A DNA stretch of 64,000 nt from positions 1 to 64,000 of the forward strand of contig LGFI01000001.1 of NCBI GenBank assembly GCA_001508155.1, in the 5' to 3' direction. The notes beneath the pieces are model-generated. The model had not been told where the DNA came from. It saw only the letters and a list, made by a program, of their open reading frames with translations, and did no database searches. A program made the translations under genes and the position numbers. Shown one piece after another: positions 25,384 through 34,849 of the stretch (its first letter is position 1; each line of letters begins with the position of its first letter). The stretch is from Acetothermia bacterium 64_32 (GTDB lineage Bacteria; Bipolaricaulota; Bipolaricaulia; Bipolaricaulales; Bipolaricaulaceae).

Positions 25384-26586
25384 TCAGGCCTCCACGTCGC
25401 GCACCGGGGGGCTGGCCAGGGCGGCGATCCCAAGGAGCACCATCCCCGCCCCGGCGATGGCGTACATGGGGCGTATCCCGACGAGGTCGGCCACCGGCCC
25501 GGCCACCGCCAGGGACAGCGGCGAGATGGCCGTCACCATGCTGGAAAGAAGCGAAAACACCCGCCCCTGGACCTCTGGGGACACCCGGGCCTGGAGGATG
25601 GCCATCAGGGGGCCGTTGGCGATGGGGTTCATGAGGCCCGCCAGGAGGAACAGGCCCAGCGCCGCATACAGCCACCCAGGCGGGAGGAACCCCACCCCCA
25701 GGATGGCCGCCCCCATGCCCAACACCCCGGTCAAGGCGGTGAAGATACGGCGGCGGAAGCCGCCCCAAACGCTTAGGAGAAGCCCCCCGGCCACCATTCC
25801 GACCCCCCAGGCGGACTCCAGCCACCCAAGCTCCATGGCCCCGCCCCCCAGATGGTCCTTGACGAACAGGGGGAGGAGGGAGAAGGCGGGGTTGGCCACG
25901 AAGTTGATCAGGGTGGCAAACATCATCAGGTACAAAAGCCCCTTCCAGGCCCACACGTAGCGGAACCCGGCCTTCAGGTCCGCCAGGTACGAGGTCTTTT
26001 CCCCCTCGGCCCGGGCAGGCTGCGGCACCGGGATGAAAAGCAGGGGGGCCACCGCCAGCAACGCGGTCAACACATCTGTTCCCACCACACCGTACATGGG
26101 GAAAAGGGAGAGGAACAGGGCCCCCAGGGGAGGGGACACGACGTTCAGGGCGCCGTTCATGGCCTGGTTGAGCCCGGCCACCCGGGTGAGGTGTTTTTCC
26201 GGCACCATGAGCGGGGTGGTGGCGGCCATGGCCGGCCAGTGGAACCCCCCGCCCACCGATCGCAAGGCCATGGCGAGATAGATGTGCCACACCCGGATGC
26301 CCCCGGACCAGAAGAGGTAGACCAAGGCCAACGACACGAGGGCGATGGCCGAGTCGGCCACCACCATCACCCACCGGCGGGGAAGGCGATCCACCAGCGC
26401 CCCGGAGAACGGCCCCACGAAGATCTGGGGGAGCATGGCCACCAACGTGGCCGTGGCCAGCACCGTGGCCGAGCCCGTCTTTTGGGTGAGCCACCACACC
26501 AGGGCGAACTGGACGATGTGGCTCCCAAAAAGCGAGCCTTGCTGTCCCGCCCAGATCGTGAAGAACCGCGCCTTCCAGCCCTTCAT
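25384..26586 (-). CDS. MFS efflux transporter (DHA3/MFS_3 type)
   Basis: A 12-segment inner-membrane transporter of 400 residues. FTIWAGQQGSLFGSHIVQFALVWW at the N-terminus and the loop VDRLPRRWVMVVAD (motif A-like) are typical of macrolide-efflux-type MFS_3 proteins. The repeat halves meet at the Ala-Arg-rich loop near residue 195. Its ATG overlaps the TGA of vapC, so it is the third gene of the vapB-vapC operon and would be subject to the same operator. The substrate is unknown. Confidence 0.88.
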   Translation of the reverse strand: MKGWKARFFTIWAGQQGSLFGSHIVQFALVWWLTQKTGSATVLATATLVAMLPQIFVGPFSGALVDRLPRRWVMVVADSAIALVSLALVYLFWSGGIRVWHIYLAMALRSVGGGFHWPAMAATTPLMVPEKHLTRVAGLNQAMNGALNVVSPPLGALFLSLFPMYGVVGTDVLTALLAVAPLLFIPVPQPARAEGEKTSYLADLKAGFRYVWAWKGLLYLMMFATLINFVANPAFSLLPLFVKDHLGGGAMELGWLESAWGVGMVAGGLLLSVWGGFRRRIFTALTGVLGMGAAILGVGFLPPGWLYAALGLFLLAGLMNPIANGPLMAILQARVSPEVQGRVFSLLSSMVTAISPLSLAVAGPVADLVGIRPMYAIAGAGMVLLGIAALASPPVRDVEA

Positions 26587-27008
26587 TTCACTGATTCGAT
26601 CCAGACGACCTTGTCACACCTGCCCTTGATGGCGTTGTAGAAACGCTTATCGGCGGTCACAAGCGGGATAGCTTCCCGAAGCGCCAGTGCCAAATAGGCC
26701 GCGTCGTAGGCCGTGCGGCCATATCCATGGGCGATCTCCAGGATCTTGGCAGCCGGGATCATCCCCGTCGGTATCCGCAATCCTTCGATCTGCTTCATCG
26801 CCTCCATGGCGGTTGAGATCTGTGTCCTGCCAAGCCTCACCGCCTTCCAGAGGGCATTCGCCACCTCGAAGTTCAGCAGTGGAACCGTGACCAGCTCTAA
26901 TTCCCCCCTTGCGAACCGCTCGAACAGGTAAGTGGAAACCTCGTGATACGGCTCGTCCGGAAGGACCAGGGAAGCGGCCACCGAGGCATGCACCACGTAC
27001 CTATCCAT
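26583..27008 (-). CDS. vapC: PIN domain protein (VapC-like) with altered active site
   Basis: 141 residues. PIN RNases use three or four acidic residues: here Glu in NFEVANALW (about 48), Asp in YDAAYLALA (about 100) and Asp in VTADKRFYNA (about 118) are present. The first, normally Asp in VVDAS, is His in YVVHASVA (residue 7). One G-to-C change (GAT to CAT) would account for this. The protein may therefore be inactive or altered. It overlaps the antitoxin gene by 8 bases and the MFS gene by 4. Confidence 0.85.
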   Translation of the reverse strand: MDRYVVHASVAASLVLPDEPYHEVSTYLFERFARGELELVTVPLLNFEVANALWKAVRLGRTQISTAMEAMKQIEGLRIPTGMIPAAKILEIAHGYGRTAYDAAYLALALREAIPLVTADKRFYNAIKGRCDKVVWIESVK

Positions 27009-27234
27009 GCCTTTCCTCCAGTTCCTCCCGGGAGGGATAGTAGATGTCCTCCAAGGTCAAACCACGGAAGTTCTCCTTGAGCTCCTTAAGGCGGCGCAAG
27101 GCCTCCAACCGGAGTTCCCGAAGCACGGCCTGCTCGATAAACTCGCTGCGCTTGCGGGGCCCCACCAGGGCATCGATCTCCCTCACCAGCCGCTCGGGAA
27201 GGTTCACCTGGATCCTGAGCTTCACCCCCATCAC
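27001..27234 (-). CDS. vapB: Ribbon-helix-helix antitoxin (VapB-like)
   Basis: 77 residues. The N-terminus (KLRIQVNLPERLVREIDALVG...RSEFIEQAVLREL) is a ribbon-helix-helix DNA-binding domain; the acidic C-terminal tail (DIYYPSREELEERHG) would wrap the toxin. The start is ATG 27234 (a second ATG follows directly). It lies only 10 bases downstream of the palindromic operator that overlaps its promoter, so autorepression is expected. Confidence 0.8.
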   Translation of the reverse strand: MMGVKLRIQVNLPERLVREIDALVGPRKRSEFIEQAVLRELRLEALRRLKELKENFRGLTLEDIYYPSREELEERHG

Positions 27235-27243
27235 CCCGGCCAG

Positions 27244-27269
27244 ATTATACAGCTATATAAGCTGTATAA
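27244..27269 (-). promoter_or_regulatory. Palindromic operator and -10 of the vapBC-MFS operon
   Basis: A perfect inverted repeat, TTATACAGCT (27245-27254), 5 bases, AGCTGTATAA (27260-27269). One arm contains the minus-strand TATAAT (27249-27244), so a bound ribbon-helix-helix dimer would block RNA polymerase. The transcript would start within 3 bases of the vapB ATG. Confidence 0.75.
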
Positions 27270-27416
27270 ATTTGCTGTTAAAGGTTGCGGTACGTGCCTT
27301 CCGTGGCGTAGAGCCTTTCAAAGCCCAGCCGCTTGCGGGTAGATCCAATCCCCAGATGACACGTACCGCCTCCTTCTGGATCCGTTTGCGCATCCAGGCC
27401 TTCAGGCTGTCCTGGG

Positions 27417-27533
27417 TCACGATTCCGGCTTGTCCAGTCCCCGTGCCGTGGATCCAAACAGCGAAAGGGACTTGACACCGAATTTCTTTAGCTCCCTGCC
27501 TTTCAAGACCCGGGTGATTTCCTCGGTGGTCAT
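27417..27533 (-). pseudogene. Truncated MNT nucleotidyltransferase remnant
   Basis: From ATG 27533, with GGCGGGGA just upstream, 38 codons read like the start of an MNT protein (TTEEITRVLKG, KKFGVKSLSLFGSTARG). The frame stops right after KPES, where the DxD catalytic pair should follow. The next bases show no continuation of the domain in any frame, so this looks like a deletion relic. Confidence 0.65.
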
Positions 27534-27631
27534 TTCCCCGCCTCGCAACGGTGTGGATCAGGGGGACATTTTTCAGTTCTCATCATATTATTTCCTTTCG
27601 CCTCGATTGCCGGAACTGGTCAGTTTGTAGA
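27534..27631. other. Short AT-richer spacer
   Basis: No gene seen. The stretch is clearly richer in A and T than its surroundings and separates the MNT relic from the membrane-protein operon. Confidence 0.4.
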
Positions 27632-28099
27632 TCACCGCTCCTCAAAGAATTTTCTGATCTCGTCCTTGATGCGCCTTCCCAGCTGGGGGAGGTCGGCCGC
27701 CGCCCGGCGGCGGGGCTCCACGGCAAACCCCAGCCAGGCGGTGAAGATCGCGGCCAAGAACAGGAGGCCCGCCGCCTGGAGATAGGAAACCGGCCGAAGC
27801 AGCCCGAAGTGGCCAACGATTAGGGAATTGAAAAGTAGCTGGAAGATCCAGGCCGCCAGGAAGAACGAGGCCGCCTCGATGGGGACAAGAGATCTCCCCA
27901 ACCCCAGGCCCCAGCCGCCCCAGGCCAAAAGGATCATGAACAGGAACAGCAGCGTGGCCGCCTGCCAATAGGTGAGCGGAGCCAAAAGCCCGAAGTGGCC
28001 CACCACGATGGAGTTGAACAGCACCTGCACCACCCAGGAAAGCAGGAAGAACATCCCCGCCCCCAGGGGTGAGAACGGCCCTCTGACCAAAAGCCTCAT
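27632..28099 (-). CDS. Membrane protein with two internal repeats
   Basis: 155 residues, starting at ATG 28099 behind AAGGAGGCGAC. There are four hydrophobic segments arranged as two copies of a roughly 70-residue unit. Each copy has LFNS-x2-VGHFGLL-x-P-x2-Y-x-QAA-x-LLFL followed by Ala-Trp. The C-terminal about 40 residues are basic (RRRAAADLPQLGRRIKDEIRKFFEER). The unit resembles short two-helix membrane proteins found beside envelope-stress genes; I do not recognise a named function. Confidence 0.75.
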   Translation of the reverse strand: MRLLVRGPFSPLGAGMFFLLSWVVQVLFNSIVVGHFGLLAPLTYWQAATLLFLFMILLAWGGWGLGLGRSLVPIEAASFFLAAWIFQLLFNSLIVGHFGLLRPVSYLQAAGLLFLAAIFTAWLGFAVEPRRRAAADLPQLGRRIKDEIRKFFEER

Positions 28100-28130
28100 G
28101 TCGCCTCCTTGTGTCCGCTTTCCGAGACGT

Positions 28131-28436
28131 TCACTCGTCCTCCCAGTGCTCCCAGTCCAGGTAGCGGGGCTGCGGCCTGGGCCCAAACGGCCAACCTGCT
28201 AGCCCAAGGAGCAGGGCCACCAACATCATGGCCGGGACCAGAATCAAAAGCGCTAGCAGCACCACTGGCACCGTGACTGCCAGTGCGATGGCGCCGCCGA
28301 TGATCCCGCCGACGAGCCCCTTTGTCCCGTCTACCCCCCAGGCCACCGAGCTCCGCACTGTGCGGGCGATCAGGGCTGGAAGCCAGATCAAGAGCCAAAA
28401 GGGGAGGTAAAGAGGCCCCGTTGCCTTAGCTTCCAC
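28131..28436 (-). CDS. Small hydrophobic membrane protein
   Basis: 101 residues with an N-terminal hydrophobic stretch (LYLPFWLLIWLPALI), a Gly-rich middle (GLVGGIIGGAIALAV), and a second hydrophobic stretch of about 30 residues, then a C-terminus rich in Trp, Asp and Glu. No family recognised. It lies between the duplicated membrane protein and the bactofilin-like gene in one same-strand run. Confidence 0.6.
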   Translation of the reverse strand: MEAKATGPLYLPFWLLIWLPALIARTVRSSVAWGVDGTKGLVGGIIGGAIALAVTVPVVLLALLILVPAMMLVALLLGLAGWPFGPRPQPRYLDWEHWEDE

Positions 28437-28446
28437 AAGGATCCTT

Positions 28447-28719
28447 TCATCCCTTCACCTCCTCCCTCACCTCGGCCTGGGGGGACACCTCCAGGGACTC
28501 GCTGTACTCCACCCGGCCGATCTTGCAGCCCGGGCCCAGCTTCACCACCCGGCCCCGCACCACCTCGGCCACGGTCCACTCCAAGTCAAGTTCATCCCCC
28601 TCCACCGCCTCTACGTCCAAGATGCCCCTCCCGTGGGTGCCGATGAGCCGCCTCAGGGTTGAAAGGAGCCCGCCCCCGCAATGGAAACGCTCCTCTTTTC
28701 CACTCAACCCACCTCCCAA
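28447..28719 (-). CDS. Short bactofilin-like protein
   Basis: 90 residues. The C-terminal half (VVRGRVVKLGPGCKIGRVEYSESLEVSP) looks like the turns of a polymer-forming cytoskeletal (bactofilin) repeat; the protein is shorter than a typical bactofilin. Its start overlaps the end of the YhbD-like regulator gene by 16 bases. In Bacillus, yhbD is followed by bactofilin genes yhbE and yhbF, so the gene order supports the call. Confidence 0.55.
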   Translation of the reverse strand: MGGGLSGKEERFHCGGGLLSTLRRLIGTHGRGILDVEAVEGDELDLEWTVAEVVRGRVVKLGPGCKIGRVEYSESLEVSPQAEVREEVKG

Positions 28720-29342
28720 AGTGAAAGCTTCAGCCTTTCAAGCAACTTTTCCAAGTCCAGCTTCATCCGCACCTTGCAGCCCGGATCAAACCGCAGCGGC
28801 TCGCGCCCCAACACGGCGAACGCCACCCGCAGCGACAGGCCCTCCCCGGCCACCTCCTTCTCCGCCAGGATACACGCCACCCCGGAAGGCGCGGGGAGGA
28901 CCTCGATGGCCCCTTTTACCACCTCCACGACCTGCCGGGCCTCCCCGGGGCGGGCACCGTTCCTCAAGGCCTCCGCCCCGCAGGCGAGCGCCAGAAGCTC
29001 CACGAACGTATACCCCCCGTCCTTCCACAGGAGGGACCCGCCCTCCTTCCCGATCGGGGGAAGGCGGGTGGGATCGTCCCAGACCACCGCTTGGGGGCGG
29101 GCCTCCGGGGAGAGCAGGGCCACGAGCTCGTCCAGGGAGTGCTCGTCCTTGAGCTTTTGGATGCGCCGGATCCGCTCCAGGATCTTCTCTTTCGGGAAGA
29201 ACGTTTCTTGCCCTGTGGGGGTGGCCTTGCGGATGAACCACGCCTCCGGGATCAGGCCCTTCCTCTTCCAGCGATAAAGCTGGCCATAGGAGATCCCGGT
29301 AAGCCTGAGGACCTCCTTTTTGGAGACCAGTTCCTCGGCCAT
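28704..29342 (-). CDS. YhbD-like (DUF4004) MerR-type regulator
   Basis: 212 residues. The N-terminal winged helix (VSKKEVLRLTGISYGQLYRWKRKGLIPEAWF) followed by GQETFFPKEKILERI is nearly the consensus of DUF4004/YhbD proteins. The rest, about residues 75-212, is less conserved. It heads a same-strand run with a short bactofilin-like gene and two membrane proteins, so it probably acts on its own operon or on a bactofilin-related process. Confidence 0.75.
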   Translation of the reverse strand: MAEELVSKKEVLRLTGISYGQLYRWKRKGLIPEAWFIRKATPTGQETFFPKEKILERIRRIQKLKDEHSLDELVALLSPEARPQAVVWDDPTRLPPIGKEGGSLLWKDGGYTFVELLALACGAEALRNGARPGEARQVVEVVKGAIEVLPAPSGVACILAEKEVAGEGLSLRVAFAVLGREPLRFDPGCKVRMKLDLEKLLERLKLSLWEVG

Positions 29343-29433
29343 CAGCTTGCGGCCCTGAGGCTGCGATCGGAGAACCCACAGAAGCTCGTGATCCTGCTAA
29401 GGAGGCCGAAGAAGTTTTGCCCCCGGTTCTAAC

Positions 29434-29510
<77 letters not shown>

Positions 29511-29546
29511 AACGCCCACTTAATATAGCCGGAGCCAGGGGACGGC

Positions 29547-30632
29547 TCAACCCGAAGCTGCCTCCAACGCCCGGGAGAGCTCCTCCTCCAGAAGCGGCTC
29601 GATCACAAGATCCAGGTTCCCGTCCAACACCTCCTCCAACTGGTAGATGGTAAGCCCTATCCTGTGGTCGGTCACCCGGGATTGAGGGAAATTGTAGGTG
29701 CGGATCTTCTCCGAACGATCCCCAGTGCCGATCTGCCGCCGCCGCGCCTCCCGCAGCTCGGTCTCCCGCCGGCGTTCCTCCAGCTCCCACAGCTTCGCCC
29801 GGAGGAGCCTGAGGGCCTGCTCCCGGTTTCGGTGCTGGGAGCGCTCGTCCTGACAGGCCACCACGATCCCGGTGGGGACGTGGGTTATCCTCACGGCGGT
29901 CTCGTTCTTCTGCATGTGCTGCCCCCCAGGCCCCCCCGCCCGGAAGGTCTCCACCCGGAGGTCCTCCGGGTTGATCTCCACCTCCAGCTCCTCGGCCTCG
30001 GGGAGCACGGCCACGGTGGCGGTGGAGGTGTGGATGCGCCCCCCGGACTCGGTAACCGGGATCCGTTGCACCCTGTGTACCCCGGACTCGTACCGCAGCC
30101 GCCCGTAAGCGCCCTGCCCCTCCACCGCGAACACGATCTGCTTGAACCCCCCAAGAGGGGTGGGATGGGAGTCCATGACCTTCACCCTCCAGCCCTGGCG
30201 CTCGGCATAGCGCGAGTACATGCGAAAGAGGTCCGCCGCAAACAGGGCCGATTCCTCCCCCCCGGCCCCGGCCCGGATCTCCAGGATGGCGTTTCGCCGG
30301 TCCTCAGGCCGCTCGGGAACAAGCAGCCTCCGGATCTCCCCGGCCAGGGAAGCAAGCCTCTCCTTGTCCTTCTCGATGGCCCGCCGGAGCTCCTCCCTGA
30401 GGAGCTCATCCTCCTCGGTGGAGAGAAGTTCCTCCTCCTCCCGGATCTCGGAAAGCAGGTTCAAAAGCCGGTCACCCAGCTCGGCCAGCTCGCGCAGGCG
30501 CGTGTACCTCCGGGAAAGCTCGGCGAAGTCCGGCCGGGCATGGGCGGCCGGGGCCCCAAGCTCCTCCTCCAGCCTGGCAAGCTCCTTCCTGGCTTGGTCC
30601 AACCGTTTCAGGATGAGGTCCACGGCTCTCAC
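29547..30632 (-). CDS. prfA: Peptide chain release factor 1
   Basis: 361 residues. The catalytic GGQ is in [20 protein letters not shown] (about residue 240), and the following SQHRNREQA is of the RF1 type. [17 protein letters not shown] is the conserved domain-2 block. It reads UAA and UAG stop codons and hydrolyses peptidyl-tRNA on the ribosome. It is a single gene, with hsp20 upstream separated by a terminator. Confidence 0.94.
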   Translation of the reverse strand: MRAVDLILKRLDQARKELARLEEELGAPAAHARPDFAELSRRYTRLRELAELGDRLLNLLSEIREEEELLSTEEDELLREELRRAIEKDKERLASLAGEIRRLLVPERPEDRRNAILEIRAGAGGEESALFAADLFRMYSRYAERQGWRVKVMDSHPTPLGGFKQIVFAVEGQGAYGRLRYESGVHRVQRIPVTESGGRIHTSTATVAVLPEAEELEVEINPEDLRVETFRAGGPGGQHMQKNETAVRITHVPTGIVVACQDERSQHRNREQALRLLRAKLWELEERRRETELREARRRQIGTGDRSEKIRTYNFPQSRVTDHRIGLTIYQLEEVLDGNLDLVIEPLLEEELSRALEAASG

Positions 30633-30677
30633 CGGCCCTAAAGCTAGCCCTCAAAAGGCGGCCGCGCAAGCCGGCCC

Positions 30678-30707
30678 AAAAAAAAGGCGGGGCCGGGCCC
30701 CGGCCCC
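30678..30707 (-). terminator. Intrinsic terminator of hsp20
   Basis: Stem GGGGCCGGG (30689-30697) with CCCGGCCCC (30699-30707), followed on the minus strand by GCC and eight T (30685-30678). Confidence 0.8.
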
Positions 30708-30722
30708 ACCCCAAGCGGTGGA

Positions 30723-31163
30723 TCACTCCACCTTGACCTCGAACGCCCCCTCGGCCTCCGGGGCCCGCTTAAGGGGGATCTCCACCCGGAGGACCCCGTT
30801 TTCGAACTTGGCCTTGATCTTCCTCTTGTCCTCCACCTCCTCCGGCAGCGGGAAGGCGCGACGGAAGGCGCCGTAGGTGCGGCCCATGCGGATGTAGCTA
30901 TCCTCCCGCACCTCCTCGGACCGCCGCACCTCCCCGGAGATGACCAGCCGGTCGTCCTCCACCCGGACCTGAACGTCCTCCTTGCGGGCCCCGGGGAGCT
31001 CGGTCTCTATAACCAGGGTCTTGTCCTTGATGTAGACGTCGGACCGGCCGAAGGAGGGCCACACCTCGAGCTCCCCCAGGTCCTGGAAGAGCTCGTCGAA
31101 AAGCCGGCTCATGCGGGCCGCAAGCCGGAAGGGCTCGCGCCAAACGGCAGGCAACATGGCCAT
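30723..31163 (-). CDS. Small heat-shock protein (Hsp20/alpha-crystallin)
   Basis: 146 residues. The alpha-crystallin domain (about 40-135) ends with the IKAKFENGVLRVEIPLKR strand containing the G-V-L motif and a C-terminal tail. Such proteins hold unfolded clients for refolding by ATP-dependent chaperones. ATG 31163 is chosen because AGGAGGT precedes it by about 5 bases; an ATG 35 codons upstream would start inside the promoter. It is transcribed divergently from the clpC-type gene, and both carry CIRCE-like operators. Confidence 0.92.
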   Translation of the reverse strand: MAMLPAVWREPFRLAARMSRLFDELFQDLGELEVWPSFGRSDVYIKDKTLVIETELPGARKEDVQVRVEDDRLVISGEVRRSEEVREDSYIRMGRTYGAFRRAFPLPEEVEDKRKIKAKFENGVLRVEIPLKRAPEAEGAFEVKVE

Positions 31164-31186
31164 AACCACCACCTCCTTCCCAAGGT

Positions 31187-31213
31187 TTAGCAGTCTCATG
31201 GTGAGACTGCTAA
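31187..31213 (-). promoter_or_regulatory. CIRCE-like operator of hsp20
   Basis: Inverted repeat TTAGCAGTC, 9 bases, GACTGCTAA. Arm length, spacing and sequence equal the HrcA operator CIRCE (TTAGCACTC-N9-GAGTGCTAA) except for one symmetric C-to-G change. It lies directly downstream of the -10, over the transcript start and leader. Confidence 0.8.
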
Positions 31214-31217
31214 AACT

Positions 31218-31246
31218 ATTATAGGGCGGGGCGGGTGGGGTGTCAA
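31218..31246 (-). promoter_or_regulatory. Sigma-70 promoter of hsp20
   Basis: Consensus TTGACA (31246-31241), a 17-base spacer, and consensus TATAAT (31223-31218), on the minus strand. Confidence 0.9.
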
Positions 31247-31251
31247 GCCCC

Positions 31252-31281
31252 TTGACTTCCCACCCCACCCCCCTCTATAAT
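31252..31281 (+). promoter_or_regulatory. Sigma-70 promoter of the clpC-SDH operon
   Basis: TTGACT (31252-31257), an 18-base spacer, TATAAT (31276-31281). The CIRCE-like site begins 2 bases later. Confidence 0.9.
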
Positions 31282-31282
31282 T

Positions 31283-31309
31283 TTAGCAGTCAAACAAAAA
31301 GATTGCTAA
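31283..31309 (+). promoter_or_regulatory. CIRCE-like operator of the clpC-SDH operon
   Basis: TTAGCAGTC, 9 bases, GATTGCTAA; one mismatch between the arms. It matches the hsp20 operator in the left arm and spacing. Confidence 0.75.
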
Positions 31310-31327
31310 AAATGGGGGTGAGGGGTG

Positions 31328-34008
<2,681 letters not shown>

Positions 34009-34012
<4 letters not shown>

Positions 34013-34848
34013 CCATCTTCGATCTCTTTTGGATCTTTCTCATGCTTTCGGCCCTCCAGCCGGTCCTGAGGCAGCGGATGCTTGAGGGCGCCCGCCGAAG
34101 GCTGATCGCCAAGCTCGAACAAGCGCGGGGCTCGCGGGTGATCCTCTTAGTGCACCGGCAGGAGACCATGAGCTTTTTGGGCTTTCCGGTGTTCCGCTAC
34201 ATAGACATCCATGACTCGGAGGAGGTCATCCGGGCCATCCACATGACCGATCCGGACGTGCCCATCGACATCGTCCTCCACACCCCGGGAGGGCTGGTCC
34301 TCGCGGCCCTGCAGATTGCCCGGGCGATCCGGCGCCATCCGGCCAAGGTCACGGCCTTCGTGCCGCACTACGCCATGTCGGGGGGGACCTTGATCGCCCT
34401 CGCGGCCGATGAGATCGTGATGTGCGAGCATGCGGTCCTGGGGCCGGTAGACCCCCAGCTCGGGGAGTACCCGGCCGCCTCAGTGCTGAAGATCGTGAGG
34501 GAAAAGCCGGTGGAGAGGATCGATGACCGCACGTTGATCCTGGCCGACACGGCGGAGAAGGCCGTCCGCCAGGTGCAAAGCGCGGTGAAGGAGATCCTGG
34601 CCGGGCGGTACCCGGAGGAGAAGGCCGAGGAGCTGGCGAAGGTGTTGACCGAGGGGCGTTGGACCCACGATTACCCCCTCACCTACGAGGAGGCAAGGAA
34701 GCTGGGGCTGCACGTATCGGCCGATATGCCAAAGGAGGTGCTTCAGCTGATGCAGCTTTATCCCCAGCCGGTGCGCCACGCCCAAACCGTGGAGTACCTG
34801 CCCATCCCCCGCCACCGCCAGCCGACATCGCCTTGGGGCCAAAGGTGA
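34009..34848 (+). CDS. Membrane-anchored serine dehydrogenase-type protease (SDH_sah, ClpP fold)
   Basis: 279 residues. An N-terminal anchor (IFDLFWIFLMLSALQ) precedes a ClpP/crotonase-fold domain of the SDH proteinase family (PF01972 type). VLHTPGGLVLAALQIARAI and HYAMSGGTLIALAADEIVM contain the oxyanion Gly and the nucleophilic Ser (Met-Ser-Gly-Gly, about residue 125), and the following GPVDPQLG is conserved. Translation appears coupled to the ClpC-like gene. A working unfoldase-protease partnership is inference. Confidence 0.85.
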
Positions 34849-34849
34849 G

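Noticed and set aside
25193-26497. A 434-residue minus frame over the MFS gene
   Set aside because: It is a GC-driven shadow of the MFS transporter; its translation is Gly/Pro/His/Arg-rich, while the MFS frame has clear membrane segments.
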